Source: Ctenosaura bakeri (taxonomy: Eukaryota > Chordata > Lepidosauria > Squamata > Iguanidae). From it: 64,000 bases of DNA. A program made the translations under genes and the position numbers. Under the pieces are notes generated by a model that saw only the letters and a list, made by a program, of their open reading frames with translations, was not told the origin of the DNA and searched no databases. This document shows positions 11,885-24,665 of the stretch, piece by piece (the first letter of the stretch is position 1; each line of letters begins with the position of its first letter). Location of the stretch: positions 248,001 to 312,000 of the forward strand of contig CAOLHI010000247.1 of NCBI GenBank assembly GCA_948474755.1, in the 5' to 3' direction.

Positions 11885-12425
11885 CTTTTGAGATTATTGT
11901 TGACTATTGCTGATCATAAATTGAACATGAGCCAACACTGTGGTGCTGTAGTGAAGAAAGTAAATGTTATCTTATCCTGCATTAATAGAAGCACAATTTC
12001 CAAGCTGAGGGAAATAACAGTCTCCTTATATTCTGTGCTGGTCAGGACTCACCTGGAGTACTGTGTTCAGTTCTTGGTGACCCATTTTAAGGAGGACATA
12101 GACAAATTAGAATAAGTTCAGAGAAGGGCTATAGGAATGATAAGAGGAATGGAGAACAAAATGTATGAGGAGAGGTTGAAGGAGCTGGGCATGTCCAGTT
12201 TGCTGAAGGGAAGACTCAGGGGTGACATGATCACACTCTTAAAATATCTGAAAATCTGCCTCAAAGAGGAGGGTGCTGGCTTGTTCTCTGCTGCCTCAGA
12301 GGGTAGAACAAAGTCTAATGTTTTTAAGTTACAAGAGGGTAGATTTTGCTCAAACATTAGAATGAACTTCTTGATAGTGAGAGCGGCCAAAAACAGATAC
12401 CTTCCTCTTCTTTCTGATTTTATAC
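11885..12425 (+). mobile_element. CR1-type LINE fragment, 3' part of reverse transcriptase ORF
   Basis: The plus strand encodes the conserved C-terminal stretch of LINE ORF2 (TRTHLEYCVQFLVTHFKED and MYEERLKELGMSSLLKGRLR), broken by stop codons. It then runs into the usual untranslated tail. Dead copy. Confidence 0.8.
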
Positions 12426-12458
12426 TGCCTTAAAATAAAGTAACCTGCAAAGGAAATA

Positions 12459-13111
12459 CAGTCAGCTGACCACACTCAATAGGATTAGGGGTTCAGGACC
12501 ACTGCAAAAGTGGAAAACCTGCAAAAATCAAAATGTGTACGTGTGTGTCTAGGAACGGGTCTAAGGTATTGTGTAGAGAGCGGGCACCCAGGGTCCATAC
12601 AGGTCAAGGGAGAGAGAAGGAAAAGGGTTGGGCAGTCACGTAGGGATGGGGGGACAGGGAGGTGGTTCACCCCAGGCAGCAATGTTTTGGGAGTGTCCTG
12701 GCTGTAGCCACACCCCAGAGTGCCCTGGTCATGCTCCCATGCACAGTGGCCATACCCCTCGCACCGTGGCCCTGCCTCCTCCTGCCCCCCCCACACACAC
12801 TCCAAGCTCCATCACTGCAGTTGGGTCAGTATGGTGGCCTCTTGCTCATCTCTTTCCTTGGGTGTGTGGGGGGCATCAGGAGGGGGTTTCAGCTGCTGCA
12901 AAACTGGGCTATGAGTCTTCCTTAATTGACCAGGCAACAGCTGGTGGAGGAGGCGGGGGACCAGAGGCATGTTTTTAAAAGGGCTGTGTGGCCTGATGGG
13001 AGCTTCCAAGAGAGAAGGCTCTCCCAGAGAAGAAGTGCTTGAGGTGGTGAGGCAGGAGTTGGAGAAACTTGTGAACAATCAAATCCGTGAAAGTGAAACC
13101 TGCCAACTATA
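12459..13111 (-). mobile_element. Tc1/mariner-type MITE, one end decayed
   Basis: After TA the end reads CAGTCAGCTGACCACACTC. At the far side the inverse of GGCGGGTTTGACATTCACAG (seen at 42418) appears without a clean terminus. The interior matches the inverse of the element at 42400 (GCCCTTTAAAAAC region). Confidence 0.6.
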
Positions 13112-16100
13112 TAAAAAGTCTCTGATCATTTCAGAAACTGACAGAAAATATTCTGGAATTAATAAAATGTGTATGGATCGCCAAATAAAATTGGAAAGAA
13201 CAGGAACAAAATCCAGGACTTTCTGGTATTTTTAATTGGTCTGGATGCAACTTGAATTCATTAAAATCAGCTTTCTTGAAATCCAAGGTACACATTTTTA
13301 TTCTACTCACCTTCAGGTTTCTATATGATCCTGAATTCCAGCATTACACTGTCAAGTTTCTGCTTCTTTAATCATATTGACCTTACTGGTTAAGATGATG
13401 TCAAAGATAGCTGACACCTCTCCCTCCATCTTCTGAAAGAGGAAGTTATCAGCAAGGCCTGTCAGAAATTTCCTGTGAGATGACATGATTAGCCAAGTTT
13501 GTGTCCCAGTTCCAGCAGATACTAGGGCAGTTCATCCTTCATTACTATTAATTCTTCCTTCCCTCTATATCAGCCATATCTTATCCTTGCGATTGCAGTT
13601 ACTCTATACTCTATACTATGGTGCTTTAATTTCTGTTTCATTTCTCAATGAATCAGACCCAACACACTTTTAAGTATCCCCCCCCCCAAGGAAATCTAAG
13701 GATGTTTTCTCATGCACAATAGGTGGAGCTCCGCTGCCCCCTGCCATTTGCTACCTCCTCTGCCATCCATGATATGTGGTGGTAGCTGTAGCAGTAAGCA
13801 GCTCAGCACAAGGCAGCACAGAACAGGAGGAAGGGAAAAAGCAAGGGACAGGAAGAGAGTGGATTAAGATGCAGAGTGTGCATGTGAAAAAGAACACCCG
13901 CTGCAAAGCAAGAAAGAGAAAAGACCTGATGTACAGATGAGAAGGAAGCATGAATGGCAGGGTGGAACAAAAGGAAGATTGAGAGGGGGAAAATGTGGAG
14001 GGTGAAGAGACAAAAAGATGCAACACAAAGAAAGATGGAGTGCATGGGCTTGCAAGAGAGATGAAGCACCCTGCAGCTCCATTTGTAGCAAATAAGTAAA
14101 TAAAAATTTAAAAGGTAATTCAGTTTATAACTGTTGTCTGTCTGATTTGTACTTTTAATATGTCACACATAACGTCATGCCAAACAAAATTGTGTAACTG
14201 CAGCATATCAGGTATATATTACATTTTATGTTCCCCAAGTTAACAAAGTGATTCTCAATCTGTAAAGGATGGCAATATCACTCTTTAAAGTTTTTCTGTA
14301 CATTTCCATCCCCCCCGTGTTTTTTCTTCTTCTTCACGGTTTCACAATTTTCAGAAATTGTACATCTTTAGTGGCCATCCAACCTCAGTTTAAAAACTTC
14401 CAATGAGAGCCCACCACCTTCCATTTTGGACTACAGCTCCTATCTGCCCTCACCAGCTGTCAGAGATTATGGGAGCTATATTCCAAAACATTTGGAGGGC
14501 TGTAGATTGCTGGGCTCTGTATTGTTAGATCTCTGGCTGTGTGGTAGCTCACCATGGGTTTCTGACACATGATTTTTGACTAATTGTACCAACAACTTTC
14601 AATAATGTTTTAAAAATGGCTACCAAAATGAGGAAACCCAGAAGTGGCTTTTAATGTGAGAGAATTCAGTTCTAGTATGGAATGGAAAGAAAGGTGCATT
14701 GTTTCTTAATTCTAAGTATATCATCTCTCTTCTCTGTTTTTGCACGTGACTCCAGTTGTTAGATTTGGGCACTCAAGTAAAAAGAAAAAGAAAAAAGAGT
14801 CAGTCTTGTAAACCTGAAGTCTGACCATCTCTCAAGGGAAGAGCAAAGTCACAGTTCATGTGCAGAGAATGAGTTCTGAGCACAAAACATCACAGGTTCA
14901 ATTCTTAGCATCTCCAGGTAATGTAGGAAATACACTTGTTTGAAACACTTAATCTGGTAAAAAAGTAACATTGTAACCCCAGTCTGGAATGTGCTTCTGG
15001 GATAAATCCAGAACATTTTACCAACCAAGGGCCCACTGCTGCTTTTTCCCCAAATACTTGTGGTCAGGCTAAAGGCATGAATAATATTGTGTACAGCTGG
15101 GTTTTCCAAACAGTGTGTTGTGCCACATTAGTGTGTCGCCTTCCCGGTGGAGAAAGAGCTCCCCACCTGAGCTGGCCTGCTGCCATCGCTCTTGCTGGGG
15201 CCTTTCCCTGGCAAGAGCGACAGCAGCGGGCAAGGACCAGGTGGAAGGGGGCTGTCTTTCCCCCTGCCATCAGTCTCACCGGGGCCTTTCCTGGGGAGGG
15301 TGATAGCAGCAGGCCAGGATCAGGGGGGCTGCCTTTCCCCACCCTAGATACACTTCTGGGAACCTCCGGTTTGCTAGTAAAGCTGAATTACTGTGTTGTG
15401 AAATGATGCATGTCGAAAAAGTGTGCCACCAGCACAAAAAGTATGGAAAGCTCTGGTGTACAGTTTGGCTCTCAGTGGACAATACTGAGCTAAGTGAACC
15501 AATGATCTAACTTGGTATAAGAAAACTTCCAGTGTCCCCTGGTATACCACATACAAGCAAGAATCAAACACTGCACTATTTTCTTCTCTAGCCAAAGGCA
15601 TTGCCAGCTTTTTCTCTTCTATTAATGCAGGCCATTTTTACAAGAAATTTAAGTTTTTTTATAACGTCCAGACTGACAGTCTGGGAAGTGAGATGAGGGG
15701 GAGCACATGTGCATATGAGACAGACACGAGAGAAAGATGTGATAATGTCTTCTTCAATCCCATTCATGTATTCCAGCCTTTATCATGTGACAAAAACTAA
15801 AGTGCCAAGTTTGAGACATACAGAGAACAATATGACAGAAAGTGGCACCGTTGAGAGTGCTAAACAGTTTCTTTAGGAATGTGCAAAAAGGAAACTCTTA
15901 GTGGGAAAACAAATAGTTAAAGCTTAATCTGGAACATGAGCAGATGTTAATGGGAGGGGGGAAGAACTCAGGGGAAAAAGTCATATGTGTTAACTATCAA
16001 AATTCACAACCAATATACAGACAAGACCCTGGAATGCCTTTCCCTATTTATTTGGTGATGACAGCAGACGAATATAGACGAATTACCCACCCATCTGTCT

Positions 16101-17302
16101 GCAGTTCCAGAACAAAGAACCATGGATTTCTTGCACAGCTCAAAACCTCTTCAGGCCCTATAGTTCTCTGAAACAAATATTTGCTCTTAATATTAAAATA
16201 AAGAGGTCTATTAACTCATACTGTGTGCATTCAACTATGTGCACAAACCTAAGTAATGGAATATTTAAATTTGATTTATTAACATGAAACATGTTACTTA
16301 GTTATTTCAGCTCTAGATTTCTGCACTTCCTCAAAAGCATGTATTGTTCATTGTTTTCAGAAGCAAAACCAGATAGTAGACCATAAGCTCTACTGGTTTT
16401 GTACGTGATAGAATTTTGCAAACCAGTAATGTCTAGTAAAGGCATTACCAGTTTGCAGTGTTCCATCCATCACATAAATCTTGCAGAAGAAAGAGGACTT
16501 ATTTCAAAACAAGGTATATAAATCAGTTCAGCAAAGCCTTTTAGTGTCATACCTCAAATAAGAATGTGAAATCTGATGAGGGTGACAAAATAAAATGCCA
16601 GATCAGACAGCAGTATCAATCCAAGTGAATACCAGGCATAATATATCAAGCATTTCATTAGGGACTGAAAGACTATTCACCTTTATTCATCTTCTGAATG
16701 AAAAATGAGTTTCCTGACATTCAGGACACCCAGCCAGTAAGAATAATGCAACAGTGAGAATTTTTCACAGTATTTATGTCTTATCCATACATCACAAAGT
16801 GTTTCAGGAAATTATTCTTCACAGAAATACTCACATTCAGGAATCTTACGAACAGGAACCATGATAAAACAAAAACACTGCATAAAAATATTTCATAACA
16901 AAAACATGTACTTATTTTTTGTTCAAGATTGCTGCTTTTTGTGCAATATTTTCAAATATGATTTTTGTTGTGCAAGATATTTGCTGTTCAAGTTCTTTAT
17001 CTGCAGAGGATTTTTCTATTTAAAGTTTTTATTATACAATATTGCTGAATTTTGCATAGAAAATAGCAAGCTTGCACACACACAAAAAAAGGAATGAAAG
17101 GAAACCCCGCAATTCTTAAGCAAAAAACCACATGTATTTCTGAACAGAATAATCTCCCTGAACACTTCAGGAAGTGTGAATACCAGACAAGAGCTACACA
17201 GAAATCCTCATTCTTTCCACAGTGGGAAAACTGTGGAAATTATTCTCCCTCACTTGCAGGAACGAAATATTCAGACATTAAATATGTTCCTATGTCTCAT
17301 GA
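13112..17302. other. Gene-free stretch with decayed repeats
   Basis: 13250-13530 resembles decayed LINE sequence (AAGATGATGTCAAAGATAGC region) but cannot be classed. 14430-14520 holds an inverted-repeat remnant (CTACAGCTCC.../...GGGAGCTATA). 15110-15370 is a GC-rich repeat with an internal hairpin (CTGCCATCGCTCTTGC with its inverse). 16870-17075 is AT-rich repeat. No exon is supported. Confidence 0.5.
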
Positions 17303-17515
17303 GAGCCAGCATGGCATAGTGGTTTGAATGTTGGACCAGGATTCTAGGGGACCAGTGTTCAGACCCTGCTTGGCTATGGAAACCCACTGGGTGACTCTGG
17401 GCACTCTCTCAGCCTCAAAGGAAGGCAAAGGCAAGCCTCCTCTGAGCAAATCCTTGTCAAGAAGATCTCATGATAGGGTTGTCACAAGTCAGAAATGATT
17501 TTAAGGCAGATAACA
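17303..17515 (+). mobile_element. tRNA-derived SINE, near full length
   Basis: Begins GCCAGCATGGCATAGTGGTT (A-box-like tRNA head), with B-box-like GTTCAGACCC, body CCACTGGGTGACTCTGG and tail AAGTCAGAAATGATTTTAAG ending in ACAACAAT. Confidence 0.88.
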
Positions 17516-17794
17516 ACAATATCTTGTAAGATAGAAATCTATAGCAGACCTTCCACGAGCCAACATACACAGCCCATGTTTTTGCATATTTTCTCAAAAG
17601 TAAGCCCCTCTGATCTAAATGAGCCATTACTCAAATAAACTGGGCACAACTGCAACCTCTAGCTCTGCACTACTAAAAGTGATCTGGTCTAAAAACAATG
17701 ACCAATGATATGATGACCAGCCTAAACCAGTTTAACTAAAATCGTTACCCAAAATCTTCAAATCTGATGTCCACAGCACAGTCAGATGCTCAAT

Positions 17795-18010
17795 GACGAG
17801 TAGTAATTGGTGTTGGCTCTCATATCAAGTGGGCAACAAATCCAGTCTGGTTCTAAACTTTAAACAGACCTATCCAAAGTGCTGAACCTTTTTAGGAGAT
17901 AAGATTTAACACCATGGATGGTTCCTTTAAAGATAAAATACATCCATTCTGCATGGATTCAGAATGCCCCACTGACATGGGAGACACTAGATGCCACCGG
18001 AGGGAATTAT
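17795..18010 (+). repeat. Unclassified dispersed repeat, copy A
   Basis: Shares word order with copies at 18600, 29790 and 35110: a TTTAAA word, then TCCAAAGTGCTGAACC, a short variable stretch, CCTTTAAAGATAAAAT, then CAGAATGCC. About 200 bp, strongly diverged. No terminal repeats seen. Confidence 0.45.
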
Positions 18011-18599
18011 TTTTGATCTTAGGAACCACACACCATTCCAATACAGAGAGAGCTGAACATAGCAGTATAGGTATTTAAAAGCAAATGTTCCTTAACAAAC
18101 TTGTAATAATACAGAAGTTTAGGCATGTTCAATCACAAGAAGGGAGAGGAATCCAAGGCAATCTTTTTTATCTGATCATGTGCTTTTCACAAATTATTTC
18201 TTTCCGCATAGCCACCACATATTTTGCCCTTCATATCTGCCTCATTCTTTCCCTTACAAAGCCTAGATTATGATAGGGCTTGCTTCTGAAAACTGGTAGA
18301 CATGCCAAGGAGATCCTAGGTAGATACAACTTGGTGTTACTTTGCTTTAAAACCGGATTAACTAATGTTAGTTAACTGCAAGAGATCTGTGGCCTGCAAT
18401 ACCATCTTTAGTCACTAGACAAGAGAAAAATGAGAGACTAGAGAGAAGGACCGGAGGAAAGCAAAACAGTGGACAAGCAAACAGGGGTGGTAGGGTGGGG
18501 ATAAGGCGTTTCTAATCCTTGTGAAGCTGTATACTTCTACTAGAATAGAATGGACAGACTGATAAACCAAGATACCTGTGGCAAAATATTTTAGAATAT

Positions 18600-18830
18600 G
18601 CTTTTCCTCATTTAGTCCAATGGTGGCCCTGAGATCAGTGGGGTGGTAACTTTTGAGTTTTAATCCAAATTCTGCAAGAGATATCCAAGGTGTTGAATCC
18701 ATTTGGGGATACGATTTGGCATTTTAGATAGCTCCTTTAAAGTTCAGACTAAAAGCCAGAATGAATTCTTCACTTGACTGGGATCATACTACTTAGCCTC
18801 TACTATCTGTGTGCAACCGTCTATGCAATT
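18600..18830 (+). repeat. Unclassified dispersed repeat, copy B
   Basis: Contains ATCCAAGGTGTTGAATCC and CTCCTTTAAAGTTCAGACTA followed by AAAGCCAGAATGAATTC, in the same order as copies A, C and D. Confidence 0.45.
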
Positions 18831-21800
18831 GTCAACCAAGTCACTGTATCTCAGGGTTGTCATTAATGTAAATAAAAGGTGTGGGTCCATCTATGCCACA
18901 CTGAATTTCTTTCAAGAAACAGAGAGTCAAAATGTAAGAAATTTTTATCTAGCTATTTGCTATAGATAAGATGGGTAGGCTGCAACACATAACATAACAA
19001 GTACAAATACATAAATTGGTTCCAATTTTCAGATTGTTTACAAAAAAAACCCTAATGTACTAAAAATAAGAAACTCGTGTTATCCGTAACACATGTGCAA
19101 ACACTGAATCTGTTCCAATTTTCTTATTGTTTAGGAAAGCAATAGTAGTGTACTAACAATAAGAAATATGCCAGATTTGATTTCCTGCAACAGTATTTTA
19201 GTTTATAGAGCCTTCTGTCTTGCTGAACATTTCAGAATAGTCAGGCAGAGGCAGGTGAGAAATATAGCCATATTGAACCAGGCTGGCAAGCTAAGTGCAA
19301 ACGCCATCCACAATTCAGTCTGCTACAAGACAAGTTACATTTATTCAAGCATGTCTCAGTTCATGAAAAAAAGATGAAATGATGAGGACTGGAGGGGATT
19401 TTTCATGCATGAATATTTGGCATTATGTTACTGCAGGGCTTGCTGTGAACCAAACATCCAAGGACTATACGTAAGTGTCTACCGCAAAGGTTTCGGAAAA
19501 ATCTGTAAATCTAGAAAGGAAAATTTTACTCACCAAAGACTAAAACCAAAGAGTCACAATAGAATTAAGGAGTGTTTAAAGAGGTCAATGATCACTGTGA
19601 AATCTTTCATTTTCAATCAGTGTTATTAAGCTCTTTGCACAGCTCAAGCCTATACATGTTTACTCATAAGTAAGTATGACTGAAATGAGTGATGCTGTCA
19701 GGTAAATATGCATGGGATTATAGCCATAAGAAAAAAGAAGAACAATACTACTAGCTCAGATTAATATTTGAAAGGGTAGAATTTGTTCTTATGTCAAAGC
19801 TGGGATGCAAATCTACTTCCCGTTATCTCCACTTCATTGCATCATGAAAGAGAAGGTGAAGCATCAGACAATACTCTTTCAGGAAAATGAAGGGAAACAG
19901 TTCTAAGGCCAATTTTTTTTCAGCCCCTGGGACTGTCCACAGATTACTTGGACTAGCCAAAATGCCACCTAAATCTGCAAAGTGGCACTTATACCTCCAA
20001 GGTGGTAATTTTTCATGCAGCAGCAAATGCAGCAATCTATTTAAAAGCTTAATTCTCACTCCTGGAAACTTCAGAAGAGGCAAATTCACTGCTTCTGAGA
20101 ACCACAAAAAGAACTGTTTTGGGACACTGGAAGGTTGTAGCAGCAGCCCTGCCCTTTTGGAGGGTTGGCCACATAGCTCTTCACAGGAGTTGATTTGCTT
20201 CTGTTTTCATCTATCTCTGAGAGCTTAGATTCAAACAAGATCAGGAATTCTGAGCTGGGAATCCACAGACGCTTATGAAGTTCATGGATGACTTCAGGGG
20301 CTCCATAAAGTGCTTGCAAAAATTTTCCCTCAATTTTCTTCCCTGTTACTTTAAAAAAAATTCCAACATAGTGAATTTTATGGCTAAAATTTAGTGTTTT
20401 AAAATGTTCATTGTAATTTTTTTCATTCCAGATTAGTGTGTGTGAAAATCAATTTCCAATACAGTAAAATGAACTATATGCCAAGTTTTATGTGTATACA
20501 TTTATATGTACTTTTTGGGGGCAACTGCCCATAGCTTTCATCAGATCCCCAAAGAGGTCCATGACTCAAAATATGGTTACCAACCAGTCCACTAAATAAC
20601 AAATTTATCACACTATTTGAAAAGGTGCTCCTTCAACTAATGAAAGACACCTGTTTTGTCATAGTTCCTAATTATTCTCATCACCACATTCTGCATTAGC
20701 ATGCTTTGCTTTGCAATTGTTCACCAGAAGGTAAACATGGGCTTAATTTGCATATCTGATTGCAAAAGCAGGCATCTCCTGGGAAATCCTGTTGTGGAAA
20801 GAAAAGTGTGTGCATCACAGGGAATACACATTCCCCATAGAGTCTAATTCGATCCTAAGTGCATTTTCATCACCCTGTGCAACTTGAGAAGCATGCTTAA
20901 AGAACCTGTTTTGACCATTTTCTGTGCAGGGGCAACAACTTGGAAATGTGGGAGGCAGCTACCAGGATACACAGTAAATAGTGAGCAAGATGACTCAAGG
21001 CAGAAAGCACAAGCTTTACTAGTCACAGTGTTCCTACCATTCCTGTCAGTTTTATTTGCAGGAAGGATTAGTGTTGGATGTAGGAATCAGTGCAGTGTGG
21101 ATTACACTGATAAGAAGTGAATTAAATGTGTACTACATGCAACTCTTTTGTTGAAAAGTTGCATGTGCAGATGTGTCTTGATACAGTCAGAACCGGTACC
21201 ATCCACTATCATCACCATGAAAACAAGTGAGTGGGGCTTCATTTGATGATCTAGTCAAGTGAACCTCTAGCCCTACATATATTGTTTTATTACATCTCAA
21301 ATCAATTCTCATTATTGGTTATGCTGGTTGAGGTGGATAAGAGTTGCAATTCAACAACATCTGAAGGGCCACAGGCTGCACATCCAGGATCTAGTTGTAC
21401 AAATGTTGCAGATCTGTTACCACAAATGTCAAAATATTTACATAGAGAAAATACTACAGCCCAAATGAAAACATGACTGAAATCAAGAGGAAGAACCCAC
21501 TAGCCTCAGAAATAGATCAATACTGATCTTTGAAGGACAGTTATAGATAACAAAAAAGAAGCAGGAGAAACCTTCATACTAAAGGCAGAAAATTGTATGC
21601 CAAACACAGAGAAAAATATCCCCAGAGTTATGCCATGTTTAAATATTTCTCACTGTTTCTATTCCCCAGTCATGCACAGCAGTTTATGCTCTCTATCAAG
21701 TCCTTATTGTGAAGAGATACATATGCATATGGGAAGGAGGGTGCCAGGGTGTGTGTAAAATACCACTTGGACCCACAGACAACTGGAGTGAGGGGAGAAT

Positions 21801-22978
21801 GCTTCCTAAGTCAATAATCTGTGGTTTAAATCAAAGTGAGAAAGTATCTGAGGTCCAAGGGATGTGCATACCCTTACATAATCTTGAACCCCATCTCTCT
21901 GATTTTTACTTTAAAAAAAAAAAATCTCAAATGTCCACTTTACCCTCTGGGTGAAATTTTGCTGTGATTCTGCCTGGAGCGCAAAAGTGGATGGGTCCAA
22001 GCAGAGGTCTGGAGGAGGCTGTTTTCAACCAGGAAGTAAACAGAAGTCATTTCCGGTTTACTTCCTGGTCTAAAAATATTTTTCCAGGGCCTAAAATAGT
22101 GCAGAGTAGCACTCTCCTCCCCAAACATCTAAGAAGGCAGCAGGGGTGAACTTTTTGAGTTAAAAAGACAATCTGGGCCTTGGGTAAATTATTTTTGGGC
22201 TACAACTCCTAGAATCCCCTAGTGAGCTCAGCTCCCAGAATCCCCAGAGCATAGCTTTGCGCTGAGTGCCCAGGTACAAATGAGAGAAGTGCTACTGCCA
22301 CTTAATCAAGAACAGAGGAGGAGGAGGAGGAACTGAGGGGAAGCTAATGCAAACAGAAGTTATTCCATGGTGGCTCAGACTTAGCTTTGCCCCATGTGGC
22401 TTGGCAGTACCTAAAAACAAGTCTTTAAAACACAAAAGACTAATTTCAAGATGCCATACCCCCTTTTTAAGTGTTACACAATCAAATGAAGCTTCACAGG
22501 ACAACATGCATGACAGAATTATTCCTACAACTCAAAGTTATAACAACATAATGGGGAAGAGAGTGATGACATTAGGGTTCAGTTAACCAGTCTATTTTTC
22601 CCAGCCTTGGCTGTTGCTGAAGTCAACCTTGTGATATCCCTTCTTTCCTCATCACTCTGCAGGAAGGTCAGAATTATACTTCAGCCCCAGCTAACTGCAC
22701 AGTACAAATTCAGGGCTTAGACAAACTCCTCTGCCTTACCTCCCAGATCACTCCTCTGTGGACTCTCAGTGTGACCCTGTTGGTCCTCCTCCTTCCTGAT
22801 GTTTGCACATCACTTCCAGTTAGACCTCTTCATTATCCCTTGTCACATCTTGCTACCATGTAATGACCCAGCCATGACCGAATGCATGAAACCTTTAGTG
22901 AAGAGACATCAGCTTTACTGCAGAGTCTGAATATATGTAGGAATATGCTACCAATTATGCAGCCTGAATGATCTAAGG
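18831..22978. other. Gene-free stretch, little recognised
   Basis: 21333-21410 and 22195-22260 hold remnants of inverted-repeat DNA elements (CAACATCTGAAGGGCCACAG; CTACAACTCCTAGAATCCCC). The rest is AT-rich and unclassified. No exon with coherent splice sites was found. Confidence 0.45.
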
Positions 22979-23100
22979 CAGAAGTAGGAATCATGTGGCC
23001 CTCCAGATGTTATAAGACTGCCACTCTCATTAACCAAAGCCAGTTCAGCTGATGGAATCACAGCTCAAGTATATTTGGAAGGGCTCTGTGGTTTCTACAT
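22979..23100. mobile_element. hAT-like MITE remnant
   Basis: Carries ATGTGGCCCTCCAGATGTTA, the terminal region shared with the better copy at 23169, in degraded form. Confidence 0.45.
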
Positions 23101-23168
23101 CTGCTCTAAGAAGTTATACTCACTAGGTCATTGGATTTTGCTATCATTATGGCAAACACCCTTCAAAA

Positions 23169-23306
23169 CAGGGATGAAGAATATGTGGCCCTCCAGATGC
23201 TGTTTGATTGCAACTCCCATCCTCCTTCATCATTGGTTATGCTACCTGGGGTTGATGGGAATTGCTGTTCAACAACATCTGGTGGTCCTCACTTTTCCCA
23301 GCCCTG
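23169..23306. mobile_element. hAT-like MITE, 138 bp
   Basis: CAGGGATGAAGAATATGTGG at one end and the inverse of CAGGGCTGGGAAAAGTGAGG at the other. Inner arms GGCCCTCCAGATG and CATCTGGTGGTCC are also inverted copies. The 8-bp flanks are too diverged to call a duplication. Confidence 0.65.
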
Positions 23307-24466
23307 TCTTAGAAATCATGTTTTAAATTTACATCTCAGGAGTTCATCCTAGATGACAGCTACTCAAAGTGGTGGTCCATGGACTGGTGCTGGTCACTGA
23401 GCCATCTGCTGCCAGTTTCTGGACAGCTTCCAAAAAAAGAAAGAAAGAAACAATTATAGCCAATGGGCACAAGCATGATACCTGACCCTGGTATATTGGG
23501 AGGAAAATACCAATCTCTCACATTAGATAGCCTGAGAATCACTGTTCTAGACAATTTGACAAGATTTTACCTACTGATGTGAAGGGAGTATAAAATAATG
23601 TGGATAGGTAACTGAGCTGGGTCTATGCCTATACTATCTAGTGTAAACCAGAGCAGAAACTGACTAGGATTATTCATACATATTTTGGGAAAATAGCCTG
23701 TAGCTGTTTGGCCTTTGCTCAATAAACCAAATTTAAGACGCAAACTCCTCAGCTAGTTAACTACCCCATTTTCAAATGAACTACTGGTCTACAACCTTAG
23801 CTTCCTCTGATTGATATCAGATTTCTGGACTCACAACTGCCTAGCTTTGACTAAGGCCATTGTGACCTTGGTCACTAAGACATCTTTCTCTAGACTTTGA
23901 TACAGGCATCAGCCATACTTTTTTTAGGGATGAGCCAACCGAATCCTTGAATAACCAAATCCTTGAATCCTCAGCAAGGATTCGAGATTTGTAAATCCAA
24001 ATCCCTTAGCCAAAATAGGCAAACCAAATCTTTCGAACCCATCAAGCAAATAGTTTGTTAGAGACCGGGACACCTGAAAACCTGGGAGACCAGATACACA
24101 TGGGGAGACGGCACATAGGTGAGTTTTTCCCTTGGAATAATAATGGCCTTTGCTAACAATTTCAGAAATTACATCTGGGCTTATATTCTAATATATTTAA
24201 ATTGAACATTTAATATTTAAGTTCAGCATTTGATTGGAAGGTATATTTTTCTTGAGACTTCAAGGACAGCTGAAAGATTCCTTTGCATACCTCCCTTGCA
24301 AAGCTCTTTCATACACAGTTCTGGGGCTTGTAGTTTTACAAGATATCACAGCCTTCTCTGCCAAACTGTTCTGGTGCATCATCAAGCTACAAACGCTAGG
24401 ATGCCAGAATGAGCTATGCAAAGAAAAGCCAGTTTTGACCTGGATTAGCTCTATACTGTAGTATGT

Positions 24467-24533
24467 GGCCCTGTTTACACAGGCAGGAAAATGTGAAATT
24501 AATTCACATTTTCCTGCCTGTGTAGAAAGGGTC
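24467..24533. mobile_element. 67-bp hairpin, smallest GGCC-TIR-like element
   Basis: ACACAGGCAGGAAAATGTGAA pairs perfectly with its inverse across a 5-nt centre. The outer ends GGCCCTGTTT and AGAAAGGGTC resemble the MITE termini. It may be an internally deleted MITE. Confidence 0.65.
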
Positions 24534-24584
24534 TTCATGTCATTTTCAATCTGGGGGGATCCTGAGGCAAAACTATGACAATTC

Positions 24585-24665
24585 TCCTGGTCAGATTTCT
24601 TCAGAGGGGTGTTTGCCTTTGCCTAGGCTTTTGCTAAGGCTGAGAGTGTGTGTCTTGCCCAAAAT
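24585..24665 (-). mobile_element. tRNA-derived SINE fragment
   Basis: Inverse of the SINE body: TTCTTCAGAGG, GTTTGCCTTTGCC, GGCTGAGAGTGTGTGTCTTG. Confidence 0.55.

Noticed and set aside
17303..17380. tRNA gene
   Set aside because: A- and B-box-like words belong to the dispersed SINE family; the cloverleaf is not maintained.
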